Below are positions 41,470-51,447 of a stretch of 64,000 bases of DNA, piece after piece (the first letter of the stretch is position 1; each line of letters starts with the position of its first letter). The stretch comes from Pseudomonas sp. PSE14 (lineage in GTDB: Bacteria; Pseudomonadota; Gammaproteobacteria; Pseudomonadales; Pseudomonadaceae), in assembly GCF_029203285.1 (NCBI RefSeq), contig NZ_CP115669.1:4588001-4652000 (forward strand), written 5' to 3'. Under the pieces are notes generated by a model. That model saw only the letters and a program-made list of their open reading frames with translations, ran no database searches and was not told the DNA's origin. Both the position numbers and the translations under genes were made by a program.

Positions 41470-44319
41470 ATGGACAAGACCTACCAGCCCCACGCCATCG
41501 AATCCCACTGGTACCCCCTGTGGGAGAAAGAGAACTACTTCGCCCCGCAAGGTTCCGGCGAGCCGTACACCATCATGATCCCGCCGCCGAACGTCACCGG
41601 CAGCCTGCACATGGGTCACGGCTTCAACAACGCCATCATGGACGCGCTGATCCGCTACCGCCGCATGCAGGGCCGCAACACCCTGTGGCAACCGGGCACC
41701 GACCACGCCGGCATCGCCACCCAGATGGTGGTGGAGCGCCAGCTGGCTGCCCAAGGCATCGCCCGTCATGACCTGGGCCGCGAGAAGTTCCTGGAGAAGG
41801 TCTGGGAATGGAAGGACCAGTCCGGCGGCACCATCACCCGCCAGATTCGCCGCCTGGGCTCCTCCGTGGACTGGTCGCGCGAGCGCTTCACCATGGACGA
41901 CGGCCTGTCCAACGCCGTGAAGGAAGCCTTCGTGCGCCTGCACGAGGACGGCCTGATCTACCGCGGCAAGCGCCTGGTCAACTGGGACACCAAGTTCCAC
42001 ACCGCCATTTCCGACCTGGAAGTGGAGAACCACGACGAGAAGGGCCACCTCTGGCACCTGCGCTACCCGCTGGCCGACGGTCACAAGACCGCCGACGGCA
42101 AGGACCACCTGGTCGTCGCCACCACCCGTCCGGAAACCCTGCTCGGTGACAGCGCGGTCGCCGTTCATCCGGAAGACGAGCGTTACGCCGCCCTGATCGG
42201 CACCTTCGTCGACCTGCCGCTGGTGGGCCGCCGCATCCCGATCATCGCCGACGACTACGTCGACCGCGAGTTCGGCACCGGCTGCGTGAAGATCACCCCG
42301 GCCCACGACTTCAACGACTATGAAGTCGGCAAGCGCCACGACCTGCCGCTGATCAACATCTTCGACAAGAACGCCGCCATCCTCGGCACCGCCCAGGTGT
42401 TCAAGCTCGACGGCAGCGTCAATGTCGAACTGGACGCCAGCCTGCCCGCCGCCTATGCCGGCATGGACCGCTTCGTCGCGCGCAAGCAGATCGTCGCCGA
42501 CATCGAAGCCGCCGGCCTGCTCGAGAAGATCGACGACCACGCGCTGAAAGTGCCCAAGGGCGACCGCTCCGGCACCGTCATCGAGCCCTGGCTGACCGAC
42601 CAGTGGTACGTCTCCACCAAGCCGCTGGCCGAACCCGCCATCGCCGCCGTGGAAGACGGCCGCATCCAGTTCGTGCCCAAGCAGTACGAAAACATGTACT
42701 TCAGCTGGATGCGCGATATCCAGGACTGGTGCATCAGCCGTCAGCTGTGGTGGGGCCACCGCATTCCGGCCTGGTACGACGAGGCCGGCAACGTCTACGT
42801 CGGCCGCAACGAGGCCGAGGTACGCGCCAAGCACAATCTGGGCGACGCCAACCTGCGCCAGGACGAAGACGTCCTCGACACCTGGTTCAGCTCGGGCCTG
42901 TGGACCTTCTCCACCCTCGGCTGGCCGGAACAGACCGAATACCTGAAGACCTTCCACCCCACCGACGTGCTGGTGACCGGCTTCGACATCATCTTCTTCT
43001 GGGTTGCGCGCATGATCATGCTGACCATGCACCTGATCAAGAATGGCGATGGCACCGCGCAGATCCCGTTCAAGACCGTCTACGTCCATGGTCTGGTGCG
43101 CGACGGCCAGGGCCAGAAGATGTCCAAGTCCAAGGGCAACGTCCTCGACCCGCTGGACATCGTCGATGGCATCACCCTCGACGAGCTGCTGGAGAAACGC
43201 ACCAGCGGCATGATGCAGCCCAAGCTCGCCGAGAAGATCGCCAAGCAGACCCGCGCCGAGTTCCCCGAAGGTATCGCCAGCTACGGCACCGACGCCCTGC
43301 GCTTCACCTTCTGCTCGCTGGCCTCCACCGGCCGCGACATCAAGTTCGACATGGGCCGCGTCGAGGGTTACCGCAACTTCTGCAACAAGCTGTGGAACGC
43401 CGCCAACTTCGTCATCGAGAACACCGATGGCAAGGACACCGGCGTGAATGGCGAGCCGGTCGAGCTGTCGTCGGTGGACCGCTGGATCATCTCCGCCCTG
43501 CAGCGCACCGAGATCGAAGTCGCGCGCCAGCTGGACGCCTTCCGCTTCGACCTGGCCACCCAGGCCCTCTACGAGTTCATCTGGGACGAGTACTGCGCCT
43601 GGTACCTGGAACTGGTCAAGCCGGTCCTGTGGGACGAGAACGCGCCCATCGAACGCCAGCGCGGCACCCGCCGTACCCTGGCGCGCGTGCTGGAAACCGC
43701 ACTGCGCCTGGCGCACCCGTTCATGCCGTTCATCACCGAGGAAATCTGGCAGCGCATCAAGGGCGCAGCAGCGAAATCCGGTGACACCCTGATGCTGCAA
43801 CCCTGGCCGGTCGCCGACGAGTCGAAGATCGACGCCGCCGCCGAAGGCGACATCGAGTGGGTCAAGGCCCTGATGCTGGGCATCCGCCAGATCCGTGGCG
43901 AGATGAACATCTCCATGGCCAAGCGCATCGACCTGGTGCTGAACAACGCATCGCCCGAAGACCATCGCCGCCTGGCCGACAACGAGCCGCTGCTGATGAA
44001 GCTGGCCAAGCTCGAGACCATCCGCGTGCTGGGCGAAGGCGAAGAGCCGCCGATGTCCGCCACCGCGCTGGTCGGCGACCTGCAAGTGCTGGTACCGATG
44101 GCCGGCCTGATCGACAAGGCCGCCGAAATGGCCCGCCTGGACAAGGAAATCCAGCGTCTGGAAGGCGAAGTCAAACGCGTCGGCGGCAAGCTCGCCAACG
44201 AAGGCTTCGTCGCCAAGGCCCCGGCGGATGTGATCGAGAAGGAACGCGCCAAACTGGCCGAAGCGGAACAGGCCGTAACCAACCTGATCCAGCAGCGCGA
44301 GAAGATCGCCAGCCTGTAA
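41470..44319 (+). CDS. valS: Valyl-tRNA synthetase
   Basis: ValS charges tRNA-Val and edits mischarged threonine. The 949-residue class I enzyme has the HIGH motif as HMGH (residues 47-50 in [13 protein letters not shown]) and KMSKS from Lys550. An editing domain lies between the two motifs. The C-terminal coiled-coil arm ([19 protein letters not shown]) is present. A TATACT -10 box lies 43 bp upstream, just after the REP doublet, so it may have its own promoter. Confidence 0.98.
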   Translation: MDKTYQPHAIESHWYPLWEKENYFAPQGSGEPYTIMIPPPNVTGSLHMGHGFNNAIMDALIRYRRMQGRNTLWQPGTDHAGIATQMVVERQLAAQGIARHDLGREKFLEKVWEWKDQSGGTITRQIRRLGSSVDWSRERFTMDDGLSNAVKEAFVRLHEDGLIYRGKRLVNWDTKFHTAISDLEVENHDEKGHLWHLRYPLADGHKTADGKDHLVVATTRPETLLGDSAVAVHPEDERYAALIGTFVDLPLVGRRIPIIADDYVDREFGTGCVKITPAHDFNDYEVGKRHDLPLINIFDKNAAILGTAQVFKLDGSVNVELDASLPAAYAGMDRFVARKQIVADIEAAGLLEKIDDHALKVPKGDRSGTVIEPWLTDQWYVSTKPLAEPAIAAVEDGRIQFVPKQYENMYFSWMRDIQDWCISRQLWWGHRIPAWYDEAGNVYVGRNEAEVRAKHNLGDANLRQDEDVLDTWFSSGLWTFSTLGWPEQTEYLKTFHPTDVLVTGFDIIFFWVARMIMLTMHLIKNGDGTAQIPFKTVYVHGLVRDGQGQKMSKSKGNVLDPLDIVDGITLDELLEKRTSGMMQPKLAEKIAKQTRAEFPEGIASYGTDALRFTFCSLASTGRDIKFDMGRVEGYRNFCNKLWNAANFVIENTDGKDTGVNGEPVELSSVDRWIISALQRTEIEVARQLDAFRFDLATQALYEFIWDEYCAWYLELVKPVLWDENAPIERQRGTRRTLARVLETALRLAHPFMPFITEEIWQRIKGAAAKSGDTLMLQPWPVADESKIDAAAEGDIEWVKALMLGIRQIRGEMNISMAKRIDLVLNNASPEDHRRLADNEPLLMKLAKLETIRVLGEGEEPPMSATALVGDLQVLVPMAGLIDKAAEMARLDKEIQRLEGEVKRVGGKLANEGFVAKAPADVIEKERAKLAEAEQAVTNLIQQREKIASL

Positions 44320-44330
44320 GCGTCATCCAC

Positions 44331-44360
44331 AAGGCCCGCAAATGCGGGCCTTGTGCTTTT
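44331..44360 (+). terminator. Terminator of valS
   Basis: AAGGCCCGCA and TGCGGGCCTT form a perfect 10-bp stem with a two-base loop, followed by GTGCTTTT. It lies 12 bp after the valS stop. Confidence 0.85.
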
Positions 44361-44397
44361 CCGGGGGAGCAATCCCCCGTACGCGGCGTGCCCTCCT

Positions 44398-44477
44398 TGT
44401 AGGAGCGAGCTTGCTCGCGAACTACCCAACACCAATGCAACCGGGGAACTCTGTTCGCGAGCAAGCTCGCTCCTACA
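44398..44477. repeat. REP doublet (REPIN-like inverted pair), copy 4
   Basis: Complete inverted TGTAGGAGCGAGCTTGCTCG units flank a centre of about 32 bp. It lies just past the valS terminator. Together with copy 3 it brackets the valS gene. Confidence 0.9.
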
Positions 44478-44654
44478 TGAAGAGCCCTTCCAGCAGACGC
44501 ATTACGTCATTCCCCTACGGAATAACCTCACGAAGAATGGTCACTTGGCGCCCGCCGCGCTTTGCGCCGAAGATCGCAACGCCGGGCCGCTCCAGGGGTT
44601 CGTCGGCGCTCTTCCAGGAGCGGCCCCGGTATCAGCCCAAGGAGCCCGAAGCCC

Positions 44655-46310
44655 ATGTCCGACCTCCCCGTCCGCAATGGCGGCCAGATCCTCGTCGAAG
44701 CCCTGCTGCGCAATGCGGTCGACACCGTCTACTGCATCCCCGGCGAGAGCTACCTGCCGGTGCTCGATGCCCTGCACGACGCCCACTCGATCCGCACCGT
44801 CGTCACCCGCCACGAAGGCGCCGCCTCGAACATGGCGGATGCCTACGGCAAGCTCACCGGGCGCCCGGGAATCTGCTTCGTTACCCGTGGACCGGGCGCG
44901 ACCCATGCGGCCAATGGCGTACACACGGCCAAACAGGATTCGACGCCGATGATTCTCTTCGTCGGCCAGGTGGAAAACGCCTTCAAGGGCCGCGAAGCCT
45001 TCCAGGAAGTGGACTACCGGCAGATGTTCGGCGGCCTGGCCAAGTGGGCTACGGAGATCGACGACATCCAGCGCATCCCGGAAGTGGTCGCCCAGGCCTT
45101 CGCCGTGGCCCAGTCCGGACGTCCCGGCCCGGTGGTGGTGGCGCTGCCGGAGGAAGTGCTATTCGGCTCAGCACCGGTAGCGGACGTCCCCGCGCCGCGC
45201 ATTGCACAGGTCGCTCCGCCGCCGGCTGCGCTGGAAGAACTGCGCGGCCTGCTGGCCCGCGCCCGCAAACCGCTGCTGGTGATCGGCGGCACGGGCTGGG
45301 ACGACGCCGCACGCCATGCCCTGCAGCGTTTCGCCAAGGCCAACGACCTGCCGGTGGTGGCCTCGTTCCGCCGCCAGGACCTCTACGACAACCGCGACGC
45401 CCAGTATGTCGGCCAGCTCGGTTTCGGCGCTTCGCCCAAACTCACCGCCCGGGTGCAGGAGTCCGACCTGCTGCTGGTGCTCGGCTCGCGCCTGAGCGAA
45501 ACGCCCAGCGCCGGCTACACCCTGGTGCAGAGCCCGAATCCCGTTCAGACGCTGATCCACATCCACCCGGACGCCAGCGAACTGGGCCGGGTCTACCAGG
45601 CCGATCTCCCCATACAGGCCAGCATGCCAGCCATCGCAGCGGCCCTCGACACCCTTGCGCCCCTGAATGAACGCCCCTGGGCCGACTGGACCGCCGCGGC
45701 TCGCGCCGACTACCTCGCCTACTCCACCCCGCCGCAGAACGCCGAGCGTCCGCAAGGCATGGATTTGGCCGAGGTCGTCAGCTACCTCAGCGAGACCCTG
45801 CCCGAGGATGCGGCAATCAGCAACGGCGCCGGCAACTACGCCGTCTGGGTGCACCGCTTCTACCGCTATCGCTCCGCGCGCAGCCAGCTCGCGCCCACCA
45901 ACGGCGCCATGGGTTACGGCTTCCCCGCCGCCATTGCCGCCAAACTGCGTGACCCGCAGCGCAGCGTGGTGTGCTTCGCTGGCGACGGCTGCTTCATGAT
46001 GTATCCGCAGGAGCTGGCCACCGCCGTGCAGTACGGCGCCGCGCTGATCGTCATCGTGGTCAACAACGGCATGCTCGGTACCATCCGCATGCACCAGGAG
46101 CGCGAGTATCCGGGCCGCGTCAGCGCGACCGAGTTGCGCAACCCCGACTTCGTCGCCCTCGCCAAGGCCTTTGGCGCCCACGGCGAACTCGTCGAGCGCA
46201 CCGAGGACTTCGCCGCCGCCTTCCAGCGCGCCCAGGCCAGCGGCAAGCCGGCGTTGATCGAGCTGCGCACCGATCCCAGACAGATCACGCCCATCGCACG
46301 CCTGCCGTAA
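44655..46310 (+). CDS. Thiamine-diphosphate-dependent enzyme, acetolactate synthase large-subunit-like
   Basis: The 551-residue protein has the three ThDP-enzyme domains. The activating glutamate is Glu54 in [14 protein letters not shown]. The cofactor motif [12 protein letters not shown] starts at about residue 443 and ends near the NN of [22 protein letters not shown] is typical of the acetolactate synthase/decarboxylase group. No small regulatory subunit lies beside it, so it is probably not the anabolic ALS. A decarboxylase or carboligase on an unknown keto acid is the best guess. The ATG at 44655 follows AGGAG. Confidence 0.85.
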   Translation: MSDLPVRNGGQILVEALLRNAVDTVYCIPGESYLPVLDALHDAHSIRTVVTRHEGAASNMADAYGKLTGRPGICFVTRGPGATHAANGVHTAKQDSTPMILFVGQVENAFKGREAFQEVDYRQMFGGLAKWATEIDDIQRIPEVVAQAFAVAQSGRPGPVVVALPEEVLFGSAPVADVPAPRIAQVAPPPAALEELRGLLARARKPLLVIGGTGWDDAARHALQRFAKANDLPVVASFRRQDLYDNRDAQYVGQLGFGASPKLTARVQESDLLLVLGSRLSETPSAGYTLVQSPNPVQTLIHIHPDASELGRVYQADLPIQASMPAIAAALDTLAPLNERPWADWTAAARADYLAYSTPPQNAERPQGMDLAEVVSYLSETLPEDAAISNGAGNYAVWVHRFYRYRSARSQLAPTNGAMGYGFPAAIAAKLRDPQRSVVCFAGDGCFMMYPQELATAVQYGAALIVIVVNNGMLGTIRMHQEREYPGRVSATELRNPDFVALAKAFGAHGELVERTEDFAAAFQRAQASGKPALIELRTDPRQITPIARLP

Positions 46311-46422
46311 CGCTTCGATTCGCCGCCACGCAGGACCACAGGCTTCGCTAAGCTGCACCGGATCAAGACATTGCGCCCGCCTCGGCGGGCACAATGGCGC
46401 CGAATACTCGCTAGGGAAGCGC

Positions 46423-48252
46423 ATGAGTCTGCCACTGATCTGGGTCCTCGCCCTGCTCGCCACCGCTGTCGGGCTGTTCGTCATCAACCGGCCACGGATG
46501 GACGTGGTCGCCCTGCTGGTGATGGTCGCCCTGCCCCTCTCCGGCATCCTCAGCGTGCAGGAGTCGCTGGCCGGATTCGCCGATCCCAACGTCATCCTCA
46601 TCGCCGCACTCTTTGTCATCGGCGAAGGCCTGGTGCGTACCGGCGTGGCCTACCGCATCGGCGAATGGCTGACGCGCCGCGCTGGCGCCAGCGAGACGCG
46701 CCTGCTGGTGCTGCTGATGCTGGCCGTGGCCGGACTGGGTTCGGTGATGAGTTCCACCGGCGTGGTCGCCATTTTCATTCCCGTGGTGCTGAGCATCGCT
46801 GCGCGTCTGCATGTTTCGCCGCGCCGGCTGATGATGCCGCTGAGCTTCGCCGGGCTGATCAGCGGCATGCTCACCCTGGTCGCCACCGCGCCCAACGTGG
46901 TGGTGCACAGCGAGCTGGTGCGCGAAGGCTCGGCCGGGTTCGGCTTCTTCAGCTTCACCCCCTTCGGCCTGGTCATTCTCGCCCTGGGCATCGGCTACAT
47001 GCTGGTGGCACGGCGCTGGCTGGGCGACGACGATGGCGACGACAAGCAAAGCCTCAAGCGCCGCACCCTGGGCGACCTGATCCGCGATTACCAGCTGGCC
47101 GGCCGCGAACGCCGCCTGCGCATCCGCGCCGACTCGCAGCTGGTGGGCGCGAGCCTGGGCGACGTGGAGCTGCGCGCCCGCGCCGGCACCAACGTGGTCG
47201 CCATCGAACGCATGGTGCACTTCCGCCTGAAGATTCTCGGCCCCAGCGCCAGCATCGTCCTGCAGGCCGGCGACGTGCTGCTGGTGGACATCTACGGCGA
47301 GCGCGGCGACCTGCTGGGCCTGTACCACGAATACGGCCTGGAGCCGCTGAGCCTGCAGGGCGACTACTTCACCGAACGCGCCCACGAAGTGGGCATGGCC
47401 GAAGTGACCCTGCCGCCGGAGTCCGCCCTGCAGGGCAAGAGCGTGCTGGAGCTGGGCTTCCGCAGCCAGTATGGGCTCAACGTGGTAGGCCTGCGGCGCA
47501 ACCGCGAGGCGCTGGTGGAAGGCCTGCTGGAAGCCAAGCTGAAAGTCGGCGACACCCTGCTGGTGATCGGCGCCTGGAAGGACATCCGCCAGTTGCAGGC
47601 GCGCGGGCGCGACTTCCTGGTGCTCAGCCTGCCGGCCGAGGTGGACGAGGCCGCCCCCGCCGCCAGCCAGGCGCCCCATGCGCTGTTCAGCCTGGCGATA
47701 ATGGTGATCCTGATGGTCAGCGGCCTGGTGCCCAACGTCATGGCCGCGCTGATCGCCTGCCTGCTGATGGGCGCCTTCCGCTGCATCGACATGGACAGCG
47801 CCTACCGCGCCATCCACTGGCAGAGCCTGCTGCTGATCGTCGGCATGCTGCCCTTCGCCCTCGCCCTGCAGAAGACCGGCGGCATCACCCTGGCGGTCAA
47901 CGGCCTGGTCGGCGCCCTCGGCGGCGCAGGGCCCTACGCGATCCTCGCCAGCCTGTTCGTGCTCACCGCGTTGATCGGCCTGTTCATCTCCAACACCGCC
48001 ACCGCAGTGCTCATGGCGCCCGTCGCCATCGCCACCGCCAAAGCCCTCGGCGCTTCGCCCCAGGCCTTCGCGATGATCGTCGCGCTGGCCGCCTCGGCCG
48101 CCTTCATGACGCCGATCTCCTCGCCGGTAAACACCCTGGTGCTCGGCCCCGGACGCTACCGCTTCGGAGATTTCGTCAAGGTTGGCGTACCCTTCACGAT
48201 TCTGGTGATGATCGTCAGCGTTCTGCTGGTACCCTGGCTGCTGCCGCTGTAG
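46423..48252 (+). CDS. SLC13/DASS-type anion transporter with TrkA-C (RCK_C) domains
   Basis: The 609-residue protein has about 12 membrane segments split by a cytoplasmic insert at about residues 210-395. The insert contains two TrkA-C-like domains ([20 protein letters not shown] and [20 protein letters not shown]). The [15 protein letters not shown] and [15 protein letters not shown] motifs are typical of sodium/dicarboxylate or sulfate symporters. The substrate is likely a divalent anion. It lies 112 bp after the ThDP enzyme and could feed it, but no shared promoter is proven. Confidence 0.88.
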   Translation: MSLPLIWVLALLATAVGLFVINRPRMDVVALLVMVALPLSGILSVQESLAGFADPNVILIAALFVIGEGLVRTGVAYRIGEWLTRRAGASETRLLVLLMLAVAGLGSVMSSTGVVAIFIPVVLSIAARLHVSPRRLMMPLSFAGLISGMLTLVATAPNVVVHSELVREGSAGFGFFSFTPFGLVILALGIGYMLVARRWLGDDDGDDKQSLKRRTLGDLIRDYQLAGRERRLRIRADSQLVGASLGDVELRARAGTNVVAIERMVHFRLKILGPSASIVLQAGDVLLVDIYGERGDLLGLYHEYGLEPLSLQGDYFTERAHEVGMAEVTLPPESALQGKSVLELGFRSQYGLNVVGLRRNREALVEGLLEAKLKVGDTLLVIGAWKDIRQLQARGRDFLVLSLPAEVDEAAPAASQAPHALFSLAIMVILMVSGLVPNVMAALIACLLMGAFRCIDMDSAYRAIHWQSLLLIVGMLPFALALQKTGGITLAVNGLVGALGGAGPYAILASLFVLTALIGLFISNTATAVLMAPVAIATAKALGASPQAFAMIVALAASAAFMTPISSPVNTLVLGPGRYRFGDFVKVGVPFTILVMIVSVLLVPWLLPL

Positions 48253-48284
48253 TGGACCCACAAGGCCAACAAGGAAACGTCTCG

Positions 48285-48581
48285 ATGGAAGTAAGCAAGA
48301 CGAAAAGCAGTTTCTACCGCCGCCTCTATGTCGCCTGGCTGATCGACAGCGGCACGGCCACCAGCGTTCCCGCGCTGATGGAGGCCACCGGCATGCCCCG
48401 GCGCACCGCCCAGGACACCCTGGCCGCGCTGGCCGACCTGGACATCGACTGCACCTTCGAGCAGCACGACGGCGAGCGCAACAACGCCGGGCACTACCGC
48501 ATCCGCAACTGGGGCGCCATCGATCCGCGCTGGATCGCCCAGCACCTGGCGCAGATCAAGGGCGTGCTGCAGTACCCCTGA
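48285..48581 (+). CDS. Small winged-helix DNA-binding-like protein
   Basis: The 98-residue protein contains a likely winged helix-turn-helix: ATSVPALMEATGMPRRTAQD is a good recognition-helix pattern, and HDGERNNAGHYRIRNWGAID forms the wing. It starts 32 bp after the transporter gene behind AAGGAA and is followed 10 bp later by the TVP38-like gene, so all three are probably one unit. Its targets are unknown. A role in regulating the neighbouring transporter is only a possibility. Confidence 0.8.
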   Translation: MEVSKTKSSFYRRLYVAWLIDSGTATSVPALMEATGMPRRTAQDTLAALADLDIDCTFEQHDGERNNAGHYRIRNWGAIDPRWIAQHLAQIKGVLQYP

Positions 48582-48591
48582 GCCCACCCAC

Positions 48592-49170
48592 ATGCTTGCC
48601 GTCCCGCCCGTCGTCTGGCGTTTTCGCCGACTGATCCTGCTGCTCGCCTTCGCCCTGGTGCTGTTCGCGCTCTACCGCGCCAGCGGCCTGCACGAGGATT
48701 TCAGCCTCGACTACCTGCGCAGCGAGCTGCAGGACAACCGCGTGCGCGGCCTCCTGCTGTTTGTCGGGCTGTTCGCCCTGGGCAACCTGCTGCACATCCC
48801 CGGCCTGCTGTTCCTCGCCGCCGCCGTGCTGGCGCTGGGCAAGCTGTGGGGCGGACTGATCACCTACGGCGCGGCGGTGTTCTCCTGCGGCTCTACCTTT
48901 CTGGTGATACGCGCGGTGGGCGGCGACGGGCTGCGCCTGCTGAACAACCGGTTCACCCGCGCGGTATTCAGTCACCTCGACCAGCGCCCGGCCGGCAGCG
49001 TGTTTCTCCTGCGCCTGGCGTTCATCACCGCCCCCACGCTGAACTACAGCCTCGCCTTGTCCGGCGTGGGCTTTTCGTCCTACATGCTCGGCACCCTGCT
49101 CGGCCTGCCCATTCCGCTTCTGCTGTGCTGTCTGCTGTTCGACCACCTGGGCAACGCGCTGCTCGGCTGA
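48592..49170 (+). CDS. TVP38/TMEM64-family membrane protein
   Basis: The 192-residue protein has four to six membrane segments and the VTT-domain motif, with [20 protein letters not shown] and the [19 protein letters not shown] segment. These proteins belong to the DedA superfamily. Some members move lipids between membrane leaflets, but the substrate here is unknown. It lies directly downstream of the winged-helix gene. Confidence 0.85.
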   Translation: MLAVPPVVWRFRRLILLLAFALVLFALYRASGLHEDFSLDYLRSELQDNRVRGLLLFVGLFALGNLLHIPGLLFLAAAVLALGKLWGGLITYGAAVFSCGSTFLVIRAVGGDGLRLLNNRFTRAVFSHLDQRPAGSVFLLRLAFITAPTLNYSLALSGVGFSSYMLGTLLGLPIPLLLCCLLFDHLGNALLG

Positions 49171-49222
49171 GGCGCCCATCTGTGGGAAAATCCCCCACCG
49201 CTTACCTGCCCAGCGCGCCCTC

Positions 49223-50233
49223 ATGTCGAAATCGCCGAAACCACCGAAACGCCCCGCCACGCCCGCTCAGGGCCTGCGCGACCCCGCCGCCAAGCGGCCG
49301 AACCTGCTGCACCCGCGCAACCGGCACAAGGGGCATTACGACTTCCCGGCGCTGATCGAGGGCTGTCCAGCGCTGGGCCGCTTCGTCATCACCAATCCCT
49401 ACGGCAAGCCGAGCATCGACTTCGCCAATCCCGAGGCCGTGCGCGTGTTCAACCGCGCGCTGCTCAAGGCGCAGTACGGCATCGCGCAGTGGGACATCCC
49501 GGCCGGCTTCCTCTGCCCACCGATTCCGGGCCGCGCCGACTACGTGCACTACCTGGCCGACCTGCTCGGCGAGGAGAACGCCGGCCGGGTTCCACGTGGG
49601 CCGGAGGTGCGCGTGCTGGACATCGGCGTCGGCGCCAACTGCATCTACCCGCTGATCGGCCACCGCGACTACGGCTGGCGCTTCCTCGGCTCGGACATCG
49701 AGCCCGCCGCCCTCGCCTCGGCCCACGCCATCCTGAACGGCAACCCCGGCCTCAACGAAGCCATCGAACTGCGCCAGCAGCACGACCCCAAGCACATCTT
49801 CCGTGGCCTGCTGGGTGCCGATGAACGCTTCGACGCGACCCTCTGCAACCCACCCTTCCACGCATCGCCCGAGGAAGCCAGCAGCGGCAGCCGGCGCAAA
49901 TGGAAGAACCTCGGCAAGCTCGACCCGTCGCGCCAGCTACCGAAGCTGAACTTTGGCGGGCAGAGCAACGAGCTGTGGTGCGAAGGCGGTGAGATCGCCT
50001 TCCTGCGCAAGCTGGCGGCGGAAAGCGCGGGAGTCGGCAAGCAGGTGCTGTGGTTCAGTTCGCTGGTGTCCAAGGCCGGCAATCTCGACGATTTCCGCCG
50101 GGCACTGAAGAAGGCCGGCGCCATCAGCATCCGCACCGTGGACATGGCCCAGGGCCAGAAGCAGAGCCGCTTCGTCGCCTGGACCTTCCTCGAACCCGAG
50201 CAGCGCGCGACATGGCGCGCACAGTGGCAATGA
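49223..50233 (+). CDS. rlmF: 23S rRNA (adenine-1618-N6)-methyltransferase RlmF
   Basis: RlmF methylates N6 of A1618 in 23S rRNA. The 336-residue Rossmann methyltransferase has the SAM motif [16 protein letters not shown] and the catalytic NPPF in [13 protein letters not shown]. The N-terminus is basic, with [17 protein letters not shown] typical of the family. It is convergent with the isochorismatase gene with only three bp between stop codons. Confidence 0.94.
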   Translation: MSKSPKPPKRPATPAQGLRDPAAKRPNLLHPRNRHKGHYDFPALIEGCPALGRFVITNPYGKPSIDFANPEAVRVFNRALLKAQYGIAQWDIPAGFLCPPIPGRADYVHYLADLLGEENAGRVPRGPEVRVLDIGVGANCIYPLIGHRDYGWRFLGSDIEPAALASAHAILNGNPGLNEAIELRQQHDPKHIFRGLLGADERFDATLCNPPFHASPEEASSGSRRKWKNLGKLDPSRQLPKLNFGGQSNELWCEGGEIAFLRKLAAESAGVGKQVLWFSSLVSKAGNLDDFRRALKKAGAISIRTVDMAQGQKQSRFVAWTFLEPEQRATWRAQWQ

Positions 50234-50236
50234 CGC

Positions 50237-50779
50237 TCAGCGGATGAACTGCTTGCTGATCTCCCGGAACACTTCCGTGCCGGCGCGCTCCAGCCACTCG
50301 AAAGCGACCATCTCCCGCGAGACGATCATCGCCCCGGCCTGACGCATGCGCTCCAGCGCCAGCGCTTTGTCCCGCGGGCGGCGCGAGCCGATCGCCTCGT
50401 CCACCACGAATACCTCGCGGTCCTCGGCCAGCAGGCCCAGCACCGTCTGCAGCACGCAGACATGCGCCTCGGTGCCGCAGACCACGAACTGCCGGCGCTC
50501 CCCGCCGGGCATCTGCAACAGGCCGGGATCGGTCACGGCGGAGAAGGCGATCTTCTCCAGCAGCGCCTCGGCCGGCAGCGCATCGCGCAGTGCGGGCAGG
50601 GTCGGCCCCAGGCCCTTCGGATACTGCTCGGTGGCCAGCACCGGTACGCCCAGGCGCTGCGCGACCGCCAGCAGCCAGGCTGTATGTTCGAGCAACGACT
50701 CGGCTTCATGAATGGCCGGGAACAGGCGTTCCTGGATATCGATGATCAACAGGGTGGACGTCTGGGCGCGTAACAGCAT
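50237..50779 (-). CDS. Isochorismatase-superfamily cysteine hydrolase
   Basis: The 180-residue protein has the catalytic triad Asp14 (IIDIQERL), Lys76 (EKIAFSAV) and Cys108 (GTEAHVCVLQT), with the non-proline cis-peptide region just before the cysteine. It is closest in style to YcaC-type hydrolases. The substrate is unknown. It lies downstream of the hexapeptide-repeat gene on the same strand with a 49-bp gap. Confidence 0.9.
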   Translation of the reverse strand: MLLRAQTSTLLIIDIQERLFPAIHEAESLLEHTAWLLAVAQRLGVPVLATEQYPKGLGPTLPALRDALPAEALLEKIAFSAVTDPGLLQMPGGERRQFVVCGTEAHVCVLQTVLGLLAEDREVFVVDEAIGSRRPRDKALALERMRQAGAMIVSREMVAFEWLERAGTEVFREISKQFIR

Positions 50780-50828
50780 GGCGGGCTCTCCTCTGACGGG
50801 GCGTGGATGTCATGGGCTGGCCGGGCGC

Positions 50829-51371
50829 TCAGCCGGCATAGCCCTCGGCGATATGCTGGTCCTTGAGCTTCACATAGTTTCCGGCGCTGTAGCTGAAGAA
50901 GGCGCGCTCCTTGTCGGTCAGCGGACGGGCTTTCTTCACCGGGCTGCCCACGTAGAGGTAACCGCTTTCCAGCACCTTGCCCGGCGGTACCAGGCTGCCG
51001 GCGCCGAGGATCACCTCGTCCTCGATCACCGCGCCGTCCATCACGATGGAGCCCATGCCCACCAGGATGCGGCTGCCGATGGTGCAGCCGTGCAGCAGCA
51101 CCTTGTGGCCGACTGTCACTTCGTCACCGATGGTCAGCGGGAAGCCGTCCGGATTGAAGGGCCCGGCGTGGGTGATGTGCAGCACGCTGCCATCCTGCAC
51201 GCTGGTGCGCGCGCCGATGCGGATGCGGTGCATGTCGCCGCGGATGGTGACCAGCGGCCACACCGAGCTGTCCGCGCCGATCTCCACGTCGCCGATGACC
51301 ACGGCGCTGGCGTCGACGAACACACGCTCGCCCAGCGCTGGCGTTTTGCCCTGATAGGTTCTAATCGTCAC
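50829..51371 (-). CDS. Gamma-carbonic-anhydrase-like hexapeptide protein
   Basis: The 180-residue protein is a left-handed beta-helix of the gamma class. Likely zinc ligands are His68 (HITHAG), His89 and His94 (VGHKVLLHGC), spaced as in the Cam enzyme. Members bind zinc or iron; some hydrate CO2 and some have no known activity. I chose the GTG at 51371 because AGGA precedes it and the homologues start here (TIRTYQG). It is divergent from prlC, with the two starts 76 bp apart. Confidence 0.9.
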   Translation of the reverse strand: MTIRTYQGKTPALGERVFVDASAVVIGDVEIGADSSVWPLVTIRGDMHRIRIGARTSVQDGSVLHITHAGPFNPDGFPLTIGDEVTVGHKVLLHGCTIGSRILVGMGSIVMDGAVIEDEVILGAGSLVPPGKVLESGYLYVGSPVKKARPLTDKERAFFSYSAGNYVKLKDQHIAEGYAG

Positions 51372-51447
51372 GATAAGCTTCCTCAAGCTGCGTAAGGGCC
51401 CGATTGTATTTAAGATGGCCGAGTGTTTCTTCAACCAAGGTGCCACC

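Noticed and set aside
41371..44085. 904-residue open frame on the minus strand opposite valS
   Set aside because: It is the antisense shadow of a highly conserved GC-rich gene. It has low-complexity Gly/Val/Leu/His composition and no domain.
44655..46310. Anabolic acetolactate synthase (ilvI/ilvB)
   Set aside because: There is no adjacent small subunit gene and the N-terminal region (IPGES) differs from the usual ALS PGG motif, so a narrower name is not justified.
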